A DNA stretch of 64,000 bases, from assembly GCA_028554755.1 (NCBI GenBank), contig JAPTOF010000001.1, positions 34,987,501 through 35,051,500 of the forward strand, written 5' to 3'. This document shows, in pieces, positions 12,501 through 26,336 of the stretch (position 1 is the stretch's first letter; the number at the start of each line of letters is the position of its first letter). The notes under the pieces are model-generated. The model did not search any database, was not told where the DNA came from, and saw only the letters and a program-made list of their open reading frames with translations. This DNA comes from Cordia subcordata. Lineage: Eukaryota > Streptophyta > Magnoliopsida > Boraginales > Cordiaceae. The translations under genes and the position numbers were made by a program.

Positions 12501-15500
12501 TCACTTGATGCTGCTGAACTTGTTATCACTAGCACCAAGCAGGAGATTGAAGAACAATGGGGATTGTATGATGGCTTTGATGTAAAGCTTGAGAAAGTTT
12601 TGAGGGCTCGAGCACAACGAGGAGTTAACTGCCATGGTCGTTTCATGCCAAGGATGGCCGTGAGTAAATCTTTTCTATTGTCATGTTTATCTAGTAGCTT
12701 TCAGTAGTTTTGCATCTAAAATATGGGTGTAACATGTAAAGATAACTGCTGGAGATTGTAGAAATAATTTGAGACTTGCTCATCAAAACCTTCCTAATTT
12801 CTTCATCTCATGAATCTTCCCTCTCTTCTAACTGCCCCAATTTTGGAACCTTCGGAGAAGATTTCCATCATATAATTATGGCTTTCATCTTATAACTGAC
12901 AACCCCAAAAGAGAAAGAATGCTAGAAAATTTAGGGAAAAAAAAAGGAATTTGAATTTTCCCTTTCTCTCTCTGGTTTAAACTTTGTTAAAATTTTGATC
13001 AGAAAGGGGACGGCTACAAGTAGGCCCAGATTGTAAGAAGTAAAACAAATAGCAAACATTTCCTTCAATCATAATCACAATAAATAAATTTAATTTAGGA
13101 GTGCATTCTGGTTAAACTTTTGATACTTGTTTAGTCCTAACAAACTGAAAGTTATCATTCCAAAATATAGCATTAAAGTAGAGCGACCTTTCAGGTTATT
13201 CCCCCTGGAATGGACTTCAGCAATGTCATGGTTCAGGAAGATACTTCTGACGCTGATGGGGATCTTGCAGCTCTAACTAATAGTGATGGAGCCTCTCCTA
13301 AAGCAGTCCCTGCAATATGGTCAGAAGTGAGTACGAGATTTATACGGTTTACTTTGGTTATGTCATTCTGTAATGTCTAAATCAAAATTTCTCTGCAGGT
13401 GATGCGTTTTCTGACAAATCCTCACAAGCCAATGATTCTTGCATTATCAAGACCAGATCCAAAAAAGAATATAACCACTCTTGTGAAAGCCTTTGGAGAA
13501 TGCCGGCCATTAAGGGAACTAGCTAATCTTGTAAGTCATAATGACTGATATATGATTGCTACCTGGAGAATAGCATCAGTGACTTCATAATCACAATATC
13601 CTCATGTACAGACTCTTATAATGGGAAATAGGGACGACATTGATGAGATGTCTGCGGCAAATGCTAGTGTGCTTACAACAGTGTTAAAGCTGATTGATAA
13701 ATATGACCTCTACGGGCAAGTTGCTATCCCTAAACACCACAAGCAAAGTGATGTTCCTGAAATCTACCGGCTAGCTGGAAAAACAAAGGTTAATAAGCTT
13801 CAGAGTCATTTACGAGTCAATTTTTTGGAGTTGTGACTTACCTGTTGATTGGATGTGTAATAGGGGGTTTTCATAAATCCAGCTTTCATCGAGCCTTTTG
13901 GACTTACATTAATTGAGGTTTGTTCCCTTATTTACACTTTACATGGTGCTTATTTGTTGATAGTAATCTTAATTCTTACAAACAGAGTTGTATGTAGGCT
14001 GCAGCACATGGACTTCCAATGGTGGCGACAAAGAACGGTGGTCCGGTTGATATCCATCGGGTAAAATATAAGTTGTTTGTCTGATCAGTCTTACTGTCTC
14101 TTCCACTCATTCTGTTCCTCTGAATTCCCTTTTTGACTTGTTATATCCTTGGTATATCCTCCTGCCTCTGAGCATTGAGTAGTTTTCTACAGCATCTTTC
14201 CCTTGGTTTGTTTTTCACTCAAGTTGTCCAAGTGAAGAAGAAATAACAAAAGAAGTTGATGCTAACACCATCAGACTACAGTTTGATGTTTTACACTTGT
14301 CCCCTGAATTTTCTGGAATCGGATAAACATAGAACAACAAAGGAGAAATCAATCCAGTAGCCTAAACAAAAACTGATCAGCAATGGTGTTTTACAGGCAC
14401 TTAACAATGGTCTCCTTGTCGACCCTCATGATCAGCAAGCAATTGCTGATGCTCTGCTTAAACTGGTAGCTGAGAAGAACTTGTGGAACGAATGCCAAAA
14501 GAATGGTTGGAAGAACATACACCTCTTTTCATGGCCTGAACATTGTCGAACATACTTAACGAGGATAGCCGCATGTCGAATGAGACACCCGCAGTGGAAA
14601 ATGGACACTCCTGCAGATGAATTGGCTACAGAAGGGTCCTTGAATGATTCACTTAAAGATGTGCAAGATATGTCCTTGAGACTATCTGTTGACGGAGACA
14701 AATCATCACTAAATGAATCACTCGATATGACTGTGTCTGGTGGTGACCCTGTGCAAGACCAAGTTAAGCGGGTTCTAAGCAAGATGCAGAAGCCTGAATC
14801 TGGGGGCCAAAATTCTGAGGATGAGCAGAAACTGCACGATAATGTGCCAAGTAAATACCCTTTGTTGAGGAGGCGACACAGATTGATAGTCATAGCACTT
14901 GATTGCTACGACAGCAATGGAGCCCCCCAAAGGAAAATGATTACAGTAATGCAAGAGTTGTTTAAGGCCATCAAGATTGATCCACAAATTGCGAGAGTAA
15001 CAGGATTTGCTGTGTCTACGGCTATGCCAATATCAGAATTGATAGCATTTCTGAAGTCCGGAAATATCAAAGTAAATGAATTTGATGCTTTAATTTGTAG
15101 CAGCGGGAGTGAAATATACTATCCAGGTACTTACACTGGAGAAGGTGGAAAGTTTTGTCCTGATGCAGATTATACTTCGCATGCTGAATATCGTTGGGGT
15201 TCTGATGGTTTAAAGAGAACTATTTGGAAGTTGATGGAGACGTCAGATGGCAGAGAACAGAAATCTTCTAATTCTTCAAGTGCCATTGAGGAAGATGCGA
15301 AATCAAGCAATTCCCACTGCCTGTCATACTTGATAAAGGATCCCAGCAAGGTGAGCCTGGATTTAGAAAGAAGCCACAGAGATTATTCTTTCTTCTTCTC
15401 CCGTGGCAATTTTTAGATCTTTTTATGGTAATTTTCTTTTTGCAGGCAAAGAAAGTGGATGACCTGAGGCAAAAGCTCAGGATGCGGGGTCTTCGTTGTC

Positions 15501-16612
15501 ATGTGATGTATTGCCGGAACTCTAGAAGAATGCAAGTCATTCCTCTTCTTGCATCTCGATCACAAGCTCTCAGGTAAGTGAGGCATTGTTGATGTTATGA
15601 TATTATGGTAAAACTGAATTATTAACTACTTCTTGTTAGATTTCACTTGAGCTCTTCTAAAACTGTAAGGAGACCTTGTCGAGTGCACCCCTAGTCTATT
15701 ACTGACGTAAGTTGTTTAAACATATTAAATCAGTTAATTACTTGCTCCACATCTGACTACCATGTTCGGTCTTTTTCTCTATATGGAATGATGAAGTACG
15801 TAATATAAAAGAATCTTTCTTCCTCATTGTCATGCCCCAAGCCTAGACCACAGGCCAAGTTAACATCTATCTTGGACAACATGTCAATGGGACCCGAAAT
15901 GGTTAAACCAAATTTTTGCTTAATCCCACAACACTTAACTCATGCATAATGAGATTAACTCATGCATATAGTATTTATAATGCTGAGATTAACATACTTC
16001 TAAATATGTTATATCATTATCCAGTTCAAGCTATTTCACTTAGTGGAATATTTTGGATTAAGTATACTGTATAGAGAAGTTTATGTGCCTAGTTGATTCT
16101 TATACAGTTCAAAGTATACTAGTGCTTTTCATGTAGACTACATTTCGCAAACCATCATCTGAAAGTTAAAAAAAAGTATTGCTGCTTCTTAAGTCAAAAT
16201 GTTCAAGGAAGAATCTTTGTCGCAATTATCATGTTAATCTCCACTCGAACTTGAGACAGAATTGTAGTATATAATTTCAGTTGGTTTGCATATTAATTTG
16301 TGACTTCTTTCCCATTTCTCTATCACCAGATATCTTTTCGTCCGCTGGAGGTTGAATGTGGCAAATATGTTCGTGGTTCTCGGTGAAACTGGAGACACAG
16401 ATTATGAGGAACTGATAGCTGGAACTCATAAAACACTGATCATGAAAGGAGTTGTCGAAAAGGGTTCCGAACAGTTGCTCAGAACAACAGGTAGCTATTT
16501 AAGAGAAGACATAGTTCCACCAGAGACTCCACTGGTTGCGTACATAAGAGAGGGGGCATCAGCTGATGAGATTGCTAAAGCTTTGAGGCAAGTTTCCAAA
16601 GCAAGACACTGA
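9532..16612 (+). CDS. SPS3: Sucrose-phosphate synthase, family B (SPS3F-like), 12 exons, 1,064 aa
   Basis: It makes sucrose-6-phosphate from UDP-glucose and fructose-6-phosphate in the cytosol, the committed step of sucrose synthesis. Exons: 9532-9810, 11389-11618, 11804-11867, 11961-12659, 13195-13326, 13399-13530, 13612-13788, 13864-13917, 13998-14060, 14397-15350, 15446-15573, 16330-16612. All junctions are GT-AG, phases agree, and the total is 3,195 nt. The start [17 protein letters not shown] is the canonical SPS N-terminus, and its wording matches family B better than family A as I recall the Arabidopsis proteins. The GT-B glycosyltransferase core lies at about residues 165-640. Its E-X7-E motif is E581 to E589 (EPFGLTLIE), followed by the GGPVDIHR loop. 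The C-terminal SPP-like region, about 770-1010, begins [10 protein letters not shown]. Family members are about 1,050-1,070 aa, so the gene looks complete. The Ser preceding NLE in the Arabidopsis B-type protein is Cys150 here, and the osmotic-stress Ser position reads GVNCHGR. Intron 1 is long (1.6 kb). Family is certain; the subfamily letter is likely. Confidence 0.96.
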
Positions 16613-17866
16613 TGAAATTGTTTCCAGAAAAACATACATATACTTTCTTTCTTTTTTTCTTATTTTTTGTTTAGCGCGCCCGACTAATTACAATAACGCC
16701 TATTCCAAGCATTTTTCCAACATGGATTTCCCAAAAACGTGTAGCTATTGTCAAAAGGCTGCTACTATGAATCCTGTGAAAACTTTGTACAACTTCCACG
16801 TCTTTTTGTGTGCTTACCATTCAATTTGTTACTTTCAAGTCTTCAACCAGATAACTTGGAAAAAGTATTAAGCAGATATTGAGCTGCAGTTTTGAGTAGT
16901 TTTAACCAAGTTAGATCCTGCTGCAAATGATAAGCTCTCCTTCCTATTCTTCTGTTATCAATTGAGCACATACAAAGTTTACATTTGAATTTCTGCATCT
17001 CCTTGGCCCGACATGGCATCTTGACTTGCAAACGGGATAATTTGTTTTAGAAGTAATGACTTGTGTTCGAATTTTGGAGAATGGAGGGTTTTAAAAGACA
17101 ATCCAACCAACCAATCACTTCTCACACCCTCAAGTACATCATGAAAATGGCTTAATAGTTTATAAAAGGACTCCTCTAGCAATTTATTGCATTGGAAAAT
17201 TAAGCATACAATATCCTGGTAAACATATGATGCCTTGGAGAAATCTGCTGCCACCATAAGTGCCTGGAAACTGAAATGAACCACCAACCAAATAGATCTG
17301 GACAGTATAATGCTGCTAAAGATTGTTACAATCTTCTTAAACTTATCAATTTGTCAAGTATATTTTGCAGACTGTAACGCGGAAAGAGTTCAGTTTTCCT
17401 ACGTGAATAAATTATAAGTTTCGATACAAATATACATCCCTGGACTACCTGCTCTTATCTAAATTGTCCGATCAGAATAGCATGTTACGAGCAACAATTC
17501 TCTTACAACATTTTACGAGTAGAATCCAACAATTGTAAACGATAACCACATGACGGATGACCTCGGTTTGAAGTCCCGGAATAGCCGTTTGCGGCGTTCA
17601 GGGACACAAGAAAAACACAGAAAAACGAAAAAACAAAAAGAAAAGAGGTGGCTCACACAGGAAAATGAAATGGCGCAGTCACATAAAGGCTCTTTCTCTA
17701 TTGTCAGCAAGCAAATACAATCACTTGTAAAAATTTTACAGTAACTCGTATCGAAAAATTGGTTGCTTTCAGCAAAGACATGAAACTCCAAAAATTAAGG
17801 ACAACAACAGTCAGGGCAAGCCTAGTATTCTTTTTCTTTTGAGAAATAAAATTTATTTAGGCCGAA
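16613..17866. other. Convergent 3' flank between SPS and MetRS
   Basis: It contains both 3' UTRs and no confirmed gene. A 102-codon minus-strand frame (16,979-17,287) is open and compositionally plausible. It has no recognisable family, no splice partner and an isolated start, so it is not called. Confidence 0.5.
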
Positions 17867-20800
17867 CTATCTAATTGATCCTTCAGAGATTGACGAGACC
17901 TTGCAGACGCCGGCCGACGTGGTGAACGGCAAGTCTTTATAGCGCGCCACCAGCTCCTTATCTGTGTGGAAGTCAACCTGAAGCGTCTCCCAGACCTTCT
18001 TCTTAGGATTCAAGAGATCATCAGGCTTTCCGTCAAAGCCTGCAACAGTAACCCTTTCACCAACAACAGCCCCTTCAGGTGGCTCCACTAATTCGACCTT
18101 TCATTTGGCAACATTGACAAAATTTTATCAGTATTCATCTACAGGTCATTAAAGCAAACAAATAAGATTCCAGGAAGCTGGCAATCTGCACGGTAAAAGA
18201 TATCAACGATCATATAGACGAATTATCAGTTTCCAAGAGTCAGCCTCCTGATGTGAGAGAACCAGGAAAAATACTTCAATAATTTGTCCTTGTTACCCAC
18301 AAATTCTTGTGTTGCACATTCCAGGCGATCAAAACATCATTAGGCCAACTTAAAAGCCACTGTCTGTGCACACTATAATATCAGAGATTTCTCTTCAATC
18401 AGTCCAAATTGATGCCCTTTTTTTTTTTTGGGGGGGGGGAGGAGGAGAAGAATGTAGGTATAGAACAAAAATTTGTAAGATTACAACAAAAATATGGACT
18501 TTTTATAAAAATTTGTAATCCTACAAATTTTTGTTTTAGACCTACAAAATTTTTTATAGACTAATGAATTTTGTTTTAGACCTACAAATTCTTTTATGGA
18601 CTGATATTACAAATTTTTCTAAAAGGTCCTACAAATCTTTGTTCTAGACCTACAAATCTTTGTTATAAACCTACAAATTTTTTTTATGGACCGATGTTAG
18701 TCTAGATGGATGGAAGAGCTTTCCTAACATCAGATATGGAATCAGAACACACACCACCAAAGTCTGGCATTTTTGCACAAGATGTCGAACCCTCAGAGTA
18801 TGTTACTGGTGACAATTTTGGAAAAAAAAAAAAAAAAAGAAAATTCATGAACTGTTGCATAATGTGCAAAAGTTATGAGAAGCCTACAAACAATTTAGTA
18901 CTATGCACGAACTATTTGAGACTTGTTTTAGTTCATTCGTGGGTTATAGGCCATGTCACATTTGGTGGAAAACTTTCTACTAAGCAGGAGCCTAAGAAGC
19001 AGCACATTTGTACATTTATTGGATGCTTTTAAGAAAAGAGGAATAGGAGTCTGTGACGACGTAGAGAAGGATGTACAGATTTTGGGGAAAAAACAGCCTC
19101 TGATTAAATTGTTGGACAAGAATACTGCGCCGGTACAGCTTTCTCTCTTTTGTAGAGTCCTATATTGTACAAGGGATGCGCCCCGCATGTTATTGATCAA
19201 ATAAGAATGAAACTAAAAAAGTTTTACGAGATTGAAGACAGTATAGAAAATGGAGACAACTAGTTAAAGTTAATCTCTATCTCTTATTGTTGCCAATAAA
19301 ATTCAAAGCATGCTTTGCACTCTAAGTTAGGTCTCATCACAGACATTTCAATTTCAAAATTCCACTCAGCCAAACAAGAGAAGGCAAAAGAAGCAGCTGA
19401 TATCAAAGCAACCTTGTGCTGGACTGATGAAGAGAATCCATATAAAAAAAGAAATAATATATGAATCCAATATAAGGAATAGACTAGGATAAAGGTAGGT
19501 ATTACCTTCGTGTGATCACTATTAGAAGCTGCAAGAACCATCGCTTGGGATTTTACACCCCTCATCGTAGCTGGTTTCAGGTTGCAGAGAACACAAACTT
19601 TCCGGTTCTGACAAGCACATAAAAATGTTAATGAGTGCGGTTGTTCACCAATAGGCAATTTCTGAAGAGGTTTCAGTGTTAAATGGGCAAAGAATAATCT
19701 GGAGAATATGATCAGAGATACCTGCATTTCTTCAAGGGGAATGTACTTGACCAGGCCACTCACAACAGTGCGAGGCTTTTCTTCACCCACATCAATCTCC
19801 TCCACATACAAAGAATCCGCATCAGGGTGTTTCTGAGCACTTTTGATGAGACCTACACGAATATCCAATCTACTGATGGTGATCTCTGCTTCAGCAGGGG
19901 ATGATCCCTTAGCCTTCGTTTCAGCAGATTTTTCTGGGCGCTGTTTCTTTGCATTTTCACCTAAAACAATGGCGACCAGGAAGGGATGAGAATTACTATT
20001 TTTCAAATTCATCCCTACTGTTTCAAATGTTAAGCACTTGATCCCCAATTTTCACAAAAAAGTTATATGGTTAGTCCCTACAGTCAGGTCACACATGACC
20101 ATCTTCTGTAAGGTAAAATAGACACTTTACCTCAATTTTCTCTTTTCTTTTTCTCATTCTATCCAGATATTTTACCTGAAATTTTGGTTTTCTTTAGTTG
20201 TTCAGCAATCTTCTTGGATTCAGCTTCTGCCTTCAACTTCCTATCAGCTTGACTTCCGGCAAATTTTTCTCTGTAATAATCCATTTCTTCATCTTTCTGC
20301 ATATTATACAACCCTCAATCATAAAGTAGATTACCAAACCAAATACATAGGTTACTACCAGCAATATAGAAGAAGAATACAGCTAATACACAACACTTGA
20401 TGCACGCTGTTAACGTATATACCAGTTCCTTGAACAATGGTGATGGGGTTCCAAGCTTGTGACCAGCAGGTAGAATGTCCCAGGGTCTTTTGACCTTCTC
20501 AACATCACCTTTTTCATCAGAAAGTGAAAGACTTCCAAGAGGCAGGTTGAGCTGCTTTAGTACCTACACAAATAGAGAAAATAACAAACATAGAAAGCTA
20601 GAAATAACTTGGTCTGCGAAAAAACTTGATTATAGAAATGCGAAGTTCAGGCACAGGCAGCTATGTTACCTCAACTGAAAAAGATGGCATAAAAGGTTCT
20701 AAAAGACATGCTAGAAGATATACTAGTCCAGCAGAAGTTCTCATCACAATGGAACAAGAAGATTGGTCTTCCTTGTAAAGCTTCCAGAATTGGCTCTCCT

Positions 20801-23800
20801 ACATTGAGACATGATTAAAATAAGTCGCATGCTTTTAACTACAAATACTCGTAACAGTGTAATTTTAGACAAGGAGCAAAATCCTTAATACTTAAAAGGC
20901 TGTAAAATAGAAACAAAAAATTTTAGAAAATGGAATTAAAGCTTTAAATACAAAGAGACAATACATCTTTAGATTGGATGGAAGCAAAAATAACCACGAT
21001 ATAAGAGGCTTACTTGCAAATACGCATTTCCTTCACCAGAAATACTCATAGCAATCTTTAAACCTTGCTTTAATTTAACCTGCACTGGAACTAGGATGTC
21101 AATTACAACAAACAAAAAGGGGCAGTATATCAGTTTATGTTGTTAAGAAATACACAACATGGTTAACTGCGGCACCAATCACCTTCTCCATGGCTTCTAA
21201 GTATTGCTCAACATAGTAGGCAACTTTTTCTCCCAGAGCTTTTGTTAAGGGATGAGATTCTGCACCTGGTGCATCAGGAATCACAGAACCATATCCTGAA
21301 CCTTTACAGATTTCACAAGTAAATTCTCATCAGAACAAAGTTGTACTAATCAAATACAGAAAGTATATTTTCTAGAATCATCAACCAACCTGGATCTTTC
21401 GCAATGAAGCTCAAGACTCGATTAATGAAATTGCCTAGATTGCTCAGCAATTCACTGTTCAATTTTGCTTGCAAATCAGGCCATGTAAACAGAGTGTCTG
21501 ATACCTGCGTAAAGCTGGCCCTTAGATTAATGGAGTCAAGATATAACATTTGTATATACTATACAGCCAAAGTGATCCACAGCACAGCTGACAAGAACAG
21601 ATAAGCTTTGGTACCAAGAGCCCACCTCAGGTCTGTTTGTCAGCAAATAATATCTCCAGACTTCAACAGGAATGTTTGTAGTTTTTGCATCATTTCCAAA
21701 CACACCTACACCCTTGCTTTTTGAGAACTTTCCTGAAGATAGAAACCAAGAAAAACAAACAAGGAACAAATAACATTAACAACATGAATTCATGGGACAG
21801 GTGTTCACAGATCATACAAAGATACATTAAATCCCAGTACCACTTATTGAGCAAGGAACAAATAACAGTAACAAACTGAATTTCAAGGAACAAATATCAC
21901 AGAGAGACATAAATATGCTAAATCCCAGTAGAATCATAAAGCTGCAAGCAATAACATGATTTGCATTTTTCCACCAACCTGCTTCATAGTTTAAATATTC
22001 AGTAACGCTGATAGTCTTCATCAAAGTCCAATTTTCACCCGTTCCAAGAAGTGTAGATGGGAACATTACCTGAAAATTTTAAATCCATAGGTAATGAATG
22101 TAAAATTAGCAAGAAGAACCAAGCACAAACGACCATGAAGAAACTCATCAATGTGACATTTAAGGACAGCCCAAGGCTACACATTTTCCCACAGAAATTG
22201 AAAAGATCTGTGTTCACACATGTATAGTCTTGAACTCTGAAATATGTTAAATGTGATGCAATTGAATGTGTCTTTACAGTGTATGTTAAAAGCAATCTGA
22301 CAGAAAAACCCGCCTTCCATCATATCCATGCAAGGGCATGCATGGACAGAATCACAACTGTCAAAACCTTCAACAGATTACCAGCAGACTTATTCTCAAA
22401 AGATAAAAGTTCTGACAACTACAGTATGCTTCCGTGTACATGCTTATTGACACTTAACCAATGCCCTCATAATAAAAGTTCAAAATTCTCGGCACTCCCA
22501 AAAGATCACGGTCCACACACACAAATATATAGCCTGCAATAGTCTTATGCCATCACTCTTACGGATAAAGGAGTTAGGCCTATTCATGATGAATCTTACA
22601 AAGGAAACTTTTCAGATAAGGCAAATCATTACAAGTTGCAGGAAAGTAGTCATGATCACCCAATGCAATTCAATCAATTACATCAAACATGATTGCCTAA
22701 AAACCAGGTTATCCTTCCTAGCATATCTCAAAAATCTATACCATGGAATTGACATAGTACGTCACTAAATCTAATTTATGGTGTAATCTACACATACAGT
22801 GTGGAAAGGCACATTATCCTTGCCCATGAACTGATACAGCTCCACATTTTCAGGATTCTTCCACCACTTCTCCCATTCAGATGTATAGCATGAAGTGATT
22901 GATACATATCCAATAGGTGCATCGAACCAAACATAAAAGACCTGGCCATTAAAACGAAGAAAAAATTGTTTCAACAAATCAGAAGACAATTTAGGGTTCC
23001 TTGCCCCAGAAGTAACAGGAGATTTATAGAAAACATGAACCATTATTGAATAAAAAGAAGAAAGCCAAATATGGACTACATTCACTAAATAGGAGAAATA
23101 TCAGAACAAGTGCCTTTTCTCTAAACCAACCTTGTCCTTATATTTTTCATGTGGAACAGGAACTCCCCATTTCAAATCTCTAGTAATACATCGTGGTCTC
23201 AATCCTTCTCTTAGCCACGCATGCGTTGCTTGGATAGCATTCTGACTCCATCCTCCAGCTACAGACATATTATTGATATATTCTTCTAACTTATCCTTCA
23301 GCAAAGGGAGCTCAAGAAACAGATGGTCCGTATCACGGATGCGGGGAGTATTACGACAGACCTGGTCAAGAGCATATTCATTATTGACCATGTAAAGGAA
23401 ACAAGCCACTTGTAACAAATGAAGAAAAACAACTGGCCATTCATCAGCTTTTACAAAAAATTTTCAAATTATTGCAAACATCCCATAGACAAACAGCTAA
23501 TGAAAGAACCCATCAATTCACTAGTTATGACTGAATTATAATTGCAGATTTGGTTTCTGCAAGTACCCAGCTAACAAATTTTATAACCGGCACCAAATGG
23601 GCATAAACCTTTAAGAAGCTAAGATATCGAAACAAAATTGGAACACTGATTTGAGCACGTACAGAAAGTGCAATGACATGAAAACCACACAAACCTTGCA
23701 CTTTGGCTCCAACAATTCTGTCGGGTTTAGTAGCTTCCCACACTTCTCACATTGATCTCCTCGTGCAGAATCATAATTACAACCTGGGGTTGGGCAACTA

Positions 23801-25590
23801 CCCTCCACTAGGCGATCTGCTAAAAACCTCTGACACGTGTCACAGAAGAGCTGCATTGCAGGATAAGTATCAGTAGCCAAATACCAAATGACACAAAATG
23901 ATTATAAATCAAGCATATTTATGCCATATTCTACTTTACGATTAATTGCAGTGTACAACAGTTTAACATGATCTAAACAATTTGAATACTGTCATCACAA
24001 ACTGATCATATACCTGTTCAAATTTACAAAACCCATCTAACTGAGACAATAACCCAAGCTCAGGAAATTTTTTATGGTACAAGATGTTATGAGAAACATA
24101 ACAATAGAGCAGAAGAAACCCAAGCATTGAAATCCCTATCTAATAATAAAGAAATGTACCACATGGGTGGGATAAAGCACAGGTATTTTATTACCCTAGA
24201 GTTGCAAAATTGATTTTCGCTCAAAGAAGAGCCAATGAATACTTTTATAACAAACTAATTTTAACAAGCTGAAAACTATATGATATGCTGACAATTCATG
24301 CAGTTATGTAAATATATATGTATATTCATTCATGCATCTATAATTATCTGAGATGGGGGAAATGTAATTTTTGACATATAATCGATTCAGAGAAAAAATA
24401 TTTCCAGTCAAATTTTAAGGCCATGTCCGGTAAAGAAGCCCCAAAATAGGAAGGGATTGATAGAGATAGGCCTCCACAACTTAACCAGTTGCAGTGATAT
24501 TGTTCCAGTACTTGAGTGCCGGGAACAAGTAATCAACTGAGTGAAGGCTTGACCATTCAGCCCATCACTAAAGACAAGAAAAATTTATACCTGCTGCATA
24601 GTGTTTTCAGAAAGCCAATTGTTCTCTAGAAGCTTCTGGAATATTGCTTGGCACACTACAGTTTGCTCCGGAGCTGATGTCCTTCCAAATTTGTCGAAAC
24701 TTATATTGAACCACTCATATACCTCTTTATGTATTGCGTAATACCTATCCAATTTCATACATAAATGAATAAACTCTCAACAAAATTAACCAAGAAAAGT
24801 ACAAATAAAACGCCTATCCAATTTCATACATAAATGAATAAACTCTCAACAAAATTAACCGAGAAAAGTAGAAATAAAACGCGCCATTAGCCACAAAACC
24901 TCTATGGATGCTTCAAACCCGGAATAAAAATCTTTTTAATTCAAATTTCCAGCTAAAAGATTTTCGTCTTTCTCTAAATAATCCAATCACAAAGTTATTA
25001 CTCAACATCATCAAAATTTTGACTAGCATCAAAATATAACTTTGCACGACTTATCCAAAGCAATCGCAAAATTCAGTGAGCGATTCAAAACAACAAATAG
25101 TCTTGAAACTTAACACAAGCGACGCCAAATTATTCGGAAGAAATCAATAAAAAAAAAATCAAATCCTAAAAAGATAAGAGTAAAAAATTTACTTGTCGCA
25201 AATTTCTTTAGGAGTGCAATTTTCTTCCAAGGCCTTGGTCTCGGTGGCGGTACCATACTCATCCGTACCGCATACGTATACCGCATTGTAGCCTCGTATT
25301 CTACAGTACCTCGCGAACACATCGGCACTCAATACACCTATGTTAACAAATTCAAAAAAAAAAAAACCAAAAATTATACAAAAAATCGATAACAATAACA
25401 AAAGTATGTGTGTGTGTGTGTGTGTGAATATGTATGTGTGTGTGTGTGTACAGCCGATGATGTTGCCGAGGTGAGGGACGTTGTTGACGTAAGGCAAGGC
25501 GCTGGTGATGAGGATGTTGCGTTTGCCGGGGATGGGGAGCTTCGCGGGGGCATTTTGGTCTTTTTCCTTCGTGCCTGAAAGATCACCCAT
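17867..25590 (-). CDS. Methionine--tRNA ligase, cytosolic, 17 exons, 809 aa
   Basis: It charges tRNA-Met with methionine using ATP (class I synthetase). Exons in coding order: 25590-25452, 25337-25193, 24744-24591, 23850-23695, 23361-23131, 22941-22798, 22069-21979, 21732-21626, 21504-21390, 21301-21183, 21079-21014, 20798-20670, 20563-20423, 20296-20176, 19960-19722, 19607-19506, 18097-17867. The sum is 2,430 nt with all phases consistent. The HIGH-type signature is P39-HLGN at residues 40-43. Exon 4 (147-198) is the zinc knuckle, with CDTC, SCPTPGC and CEKC. The second signature reads KFSKS at 355-359, the usual plant/eukaryote form of KMSKS. Exon 9 onward carries the anticodon-binding helices. 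A Lys/Glu-rich linker at about 590-640 leads to a C-terminal EMAP-II/Trbp111 tRNA-binding OB fold at about 645-809 ([11 protein letters not shown] onward). No organelle targeting peptide is visible, so the enzyme is cytosolic. Length fits plant cytosolic MetRS (about 800 aa). Confidence 0.96.
18470..18700. repeat. Degenerate minisatellite in MetRS intron 16
   Basis: Repeated phrases CCTACAAAT(C/T)TTTGTT(T/C)TAGA and TTTTATGGACTGATAT alternate at intervals of roughly 25-55 bp. A poly-T/poly-G tract (18,419-18,440) lies just upstream. Confidence 0.7.
24744..24881. repeat. 69-bp tandem duplication spanning the MetRS exon 3 acceptor
   Basis: Copies 24744-24812 and 24813-24881 begin CCTATCCAATTTCATACATA on the plus strand and differ at only a few bases. 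On the coding strand both contain the GAAATTGGATAG acceptor context. Only the 24,744 copy joins exon 3 in phase. Confidence 0.85.
25405..25450. repeat. TG/CA microsatellite at the MetRS exon 1 donor
   Basis: Two (TG)n tracts separated by AATATGTA directly follow the exon 1 donor (GTACACACACAC on the coding strand). The length is probably polymorphic. Confidence 0.85.
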
Positions 25591-26096
25591 CTCTGAAGAG
25601 AAGAGATTGAGAGGAAGAGAAATGTAAGTGTGCGTGCGTGCGTGGGGTGGGGGTTAAGAAGAGTCTAATAAAAAAAAGGGAGGCAAGTGCGTTAGGGCAA
25701 GTCCAACAACATACGCAGCCAAGTTGGGCTTTCGCTTTTGTTTTTCATTTGCTGCCTTTTCACCTTTTTTTTCTTTTTTTTTTTTTTTTAGCAATAGAAA
25801 TCATGGGAAATATTATAGAGACATTTTTGTTTAACAAAAACATTTTCATTCTAGGAGTAATACGTCTTGAAATTAATTTGAGTAACTGTTAATGTGCTTG
25901 TATTTGTAATTTTTTTTGTGCGAGTTCGTTTGTTTTTAATAATAGATGTCAAGTTTAGTTGGGTTTATTTATTTTTAATAAAAAACAAACCTAATTCATG
26001 AATTTTTTGAAATTAAAAATGAAATTTATTTTTAATATTATTTAATTAATTAAAAAATAAATATTTAAGTCAATATTATTCATATAAAATCGATAA

Positions 26097-26336
26097 CTTG
26101 TTTGGATTGATTTTTTTTTTATGAAAAAGTACTTCTTTTCGTGGAAAAGTACTTTTTTCCTAAAATACTTGTATCATTTTTGCAATAAGTATTTGGCTTG
26201 ATTAAAGAAAAAAATTAAAACCTTGAAAAAATCTCAAATTCAGCTTCTAGAAGCTAAAAATTTTAACTTCTAAAAAAAGTACTTTTTCAAAAGCTATACA
26301 AATAAAGCACTTATGAAAAAAGTCAATCCAAACAAG
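26097..26336. mobile_element. MITE of the GTTTGGATTG family, upstream of the MetRS gene
   Basis: CTTGTTTGGATTGATTTTTT at the left pairs with AAAAAAGTCAATCCAAACAAG at the right. The element is about 240 bp and contains pieces such as AAGTACTT and AGCTTCTAGAAGCT that fold as an imperfect hairpin. Confidence 0.65.

Noticed and set aside
16979..17287. 102-codon minus-strand open frame between SPS and MetRS
   Set aside because: No recognisable domain, no splice partners, and it lies where both convergent 3' UTRs are expected; chance ORF is more likely.
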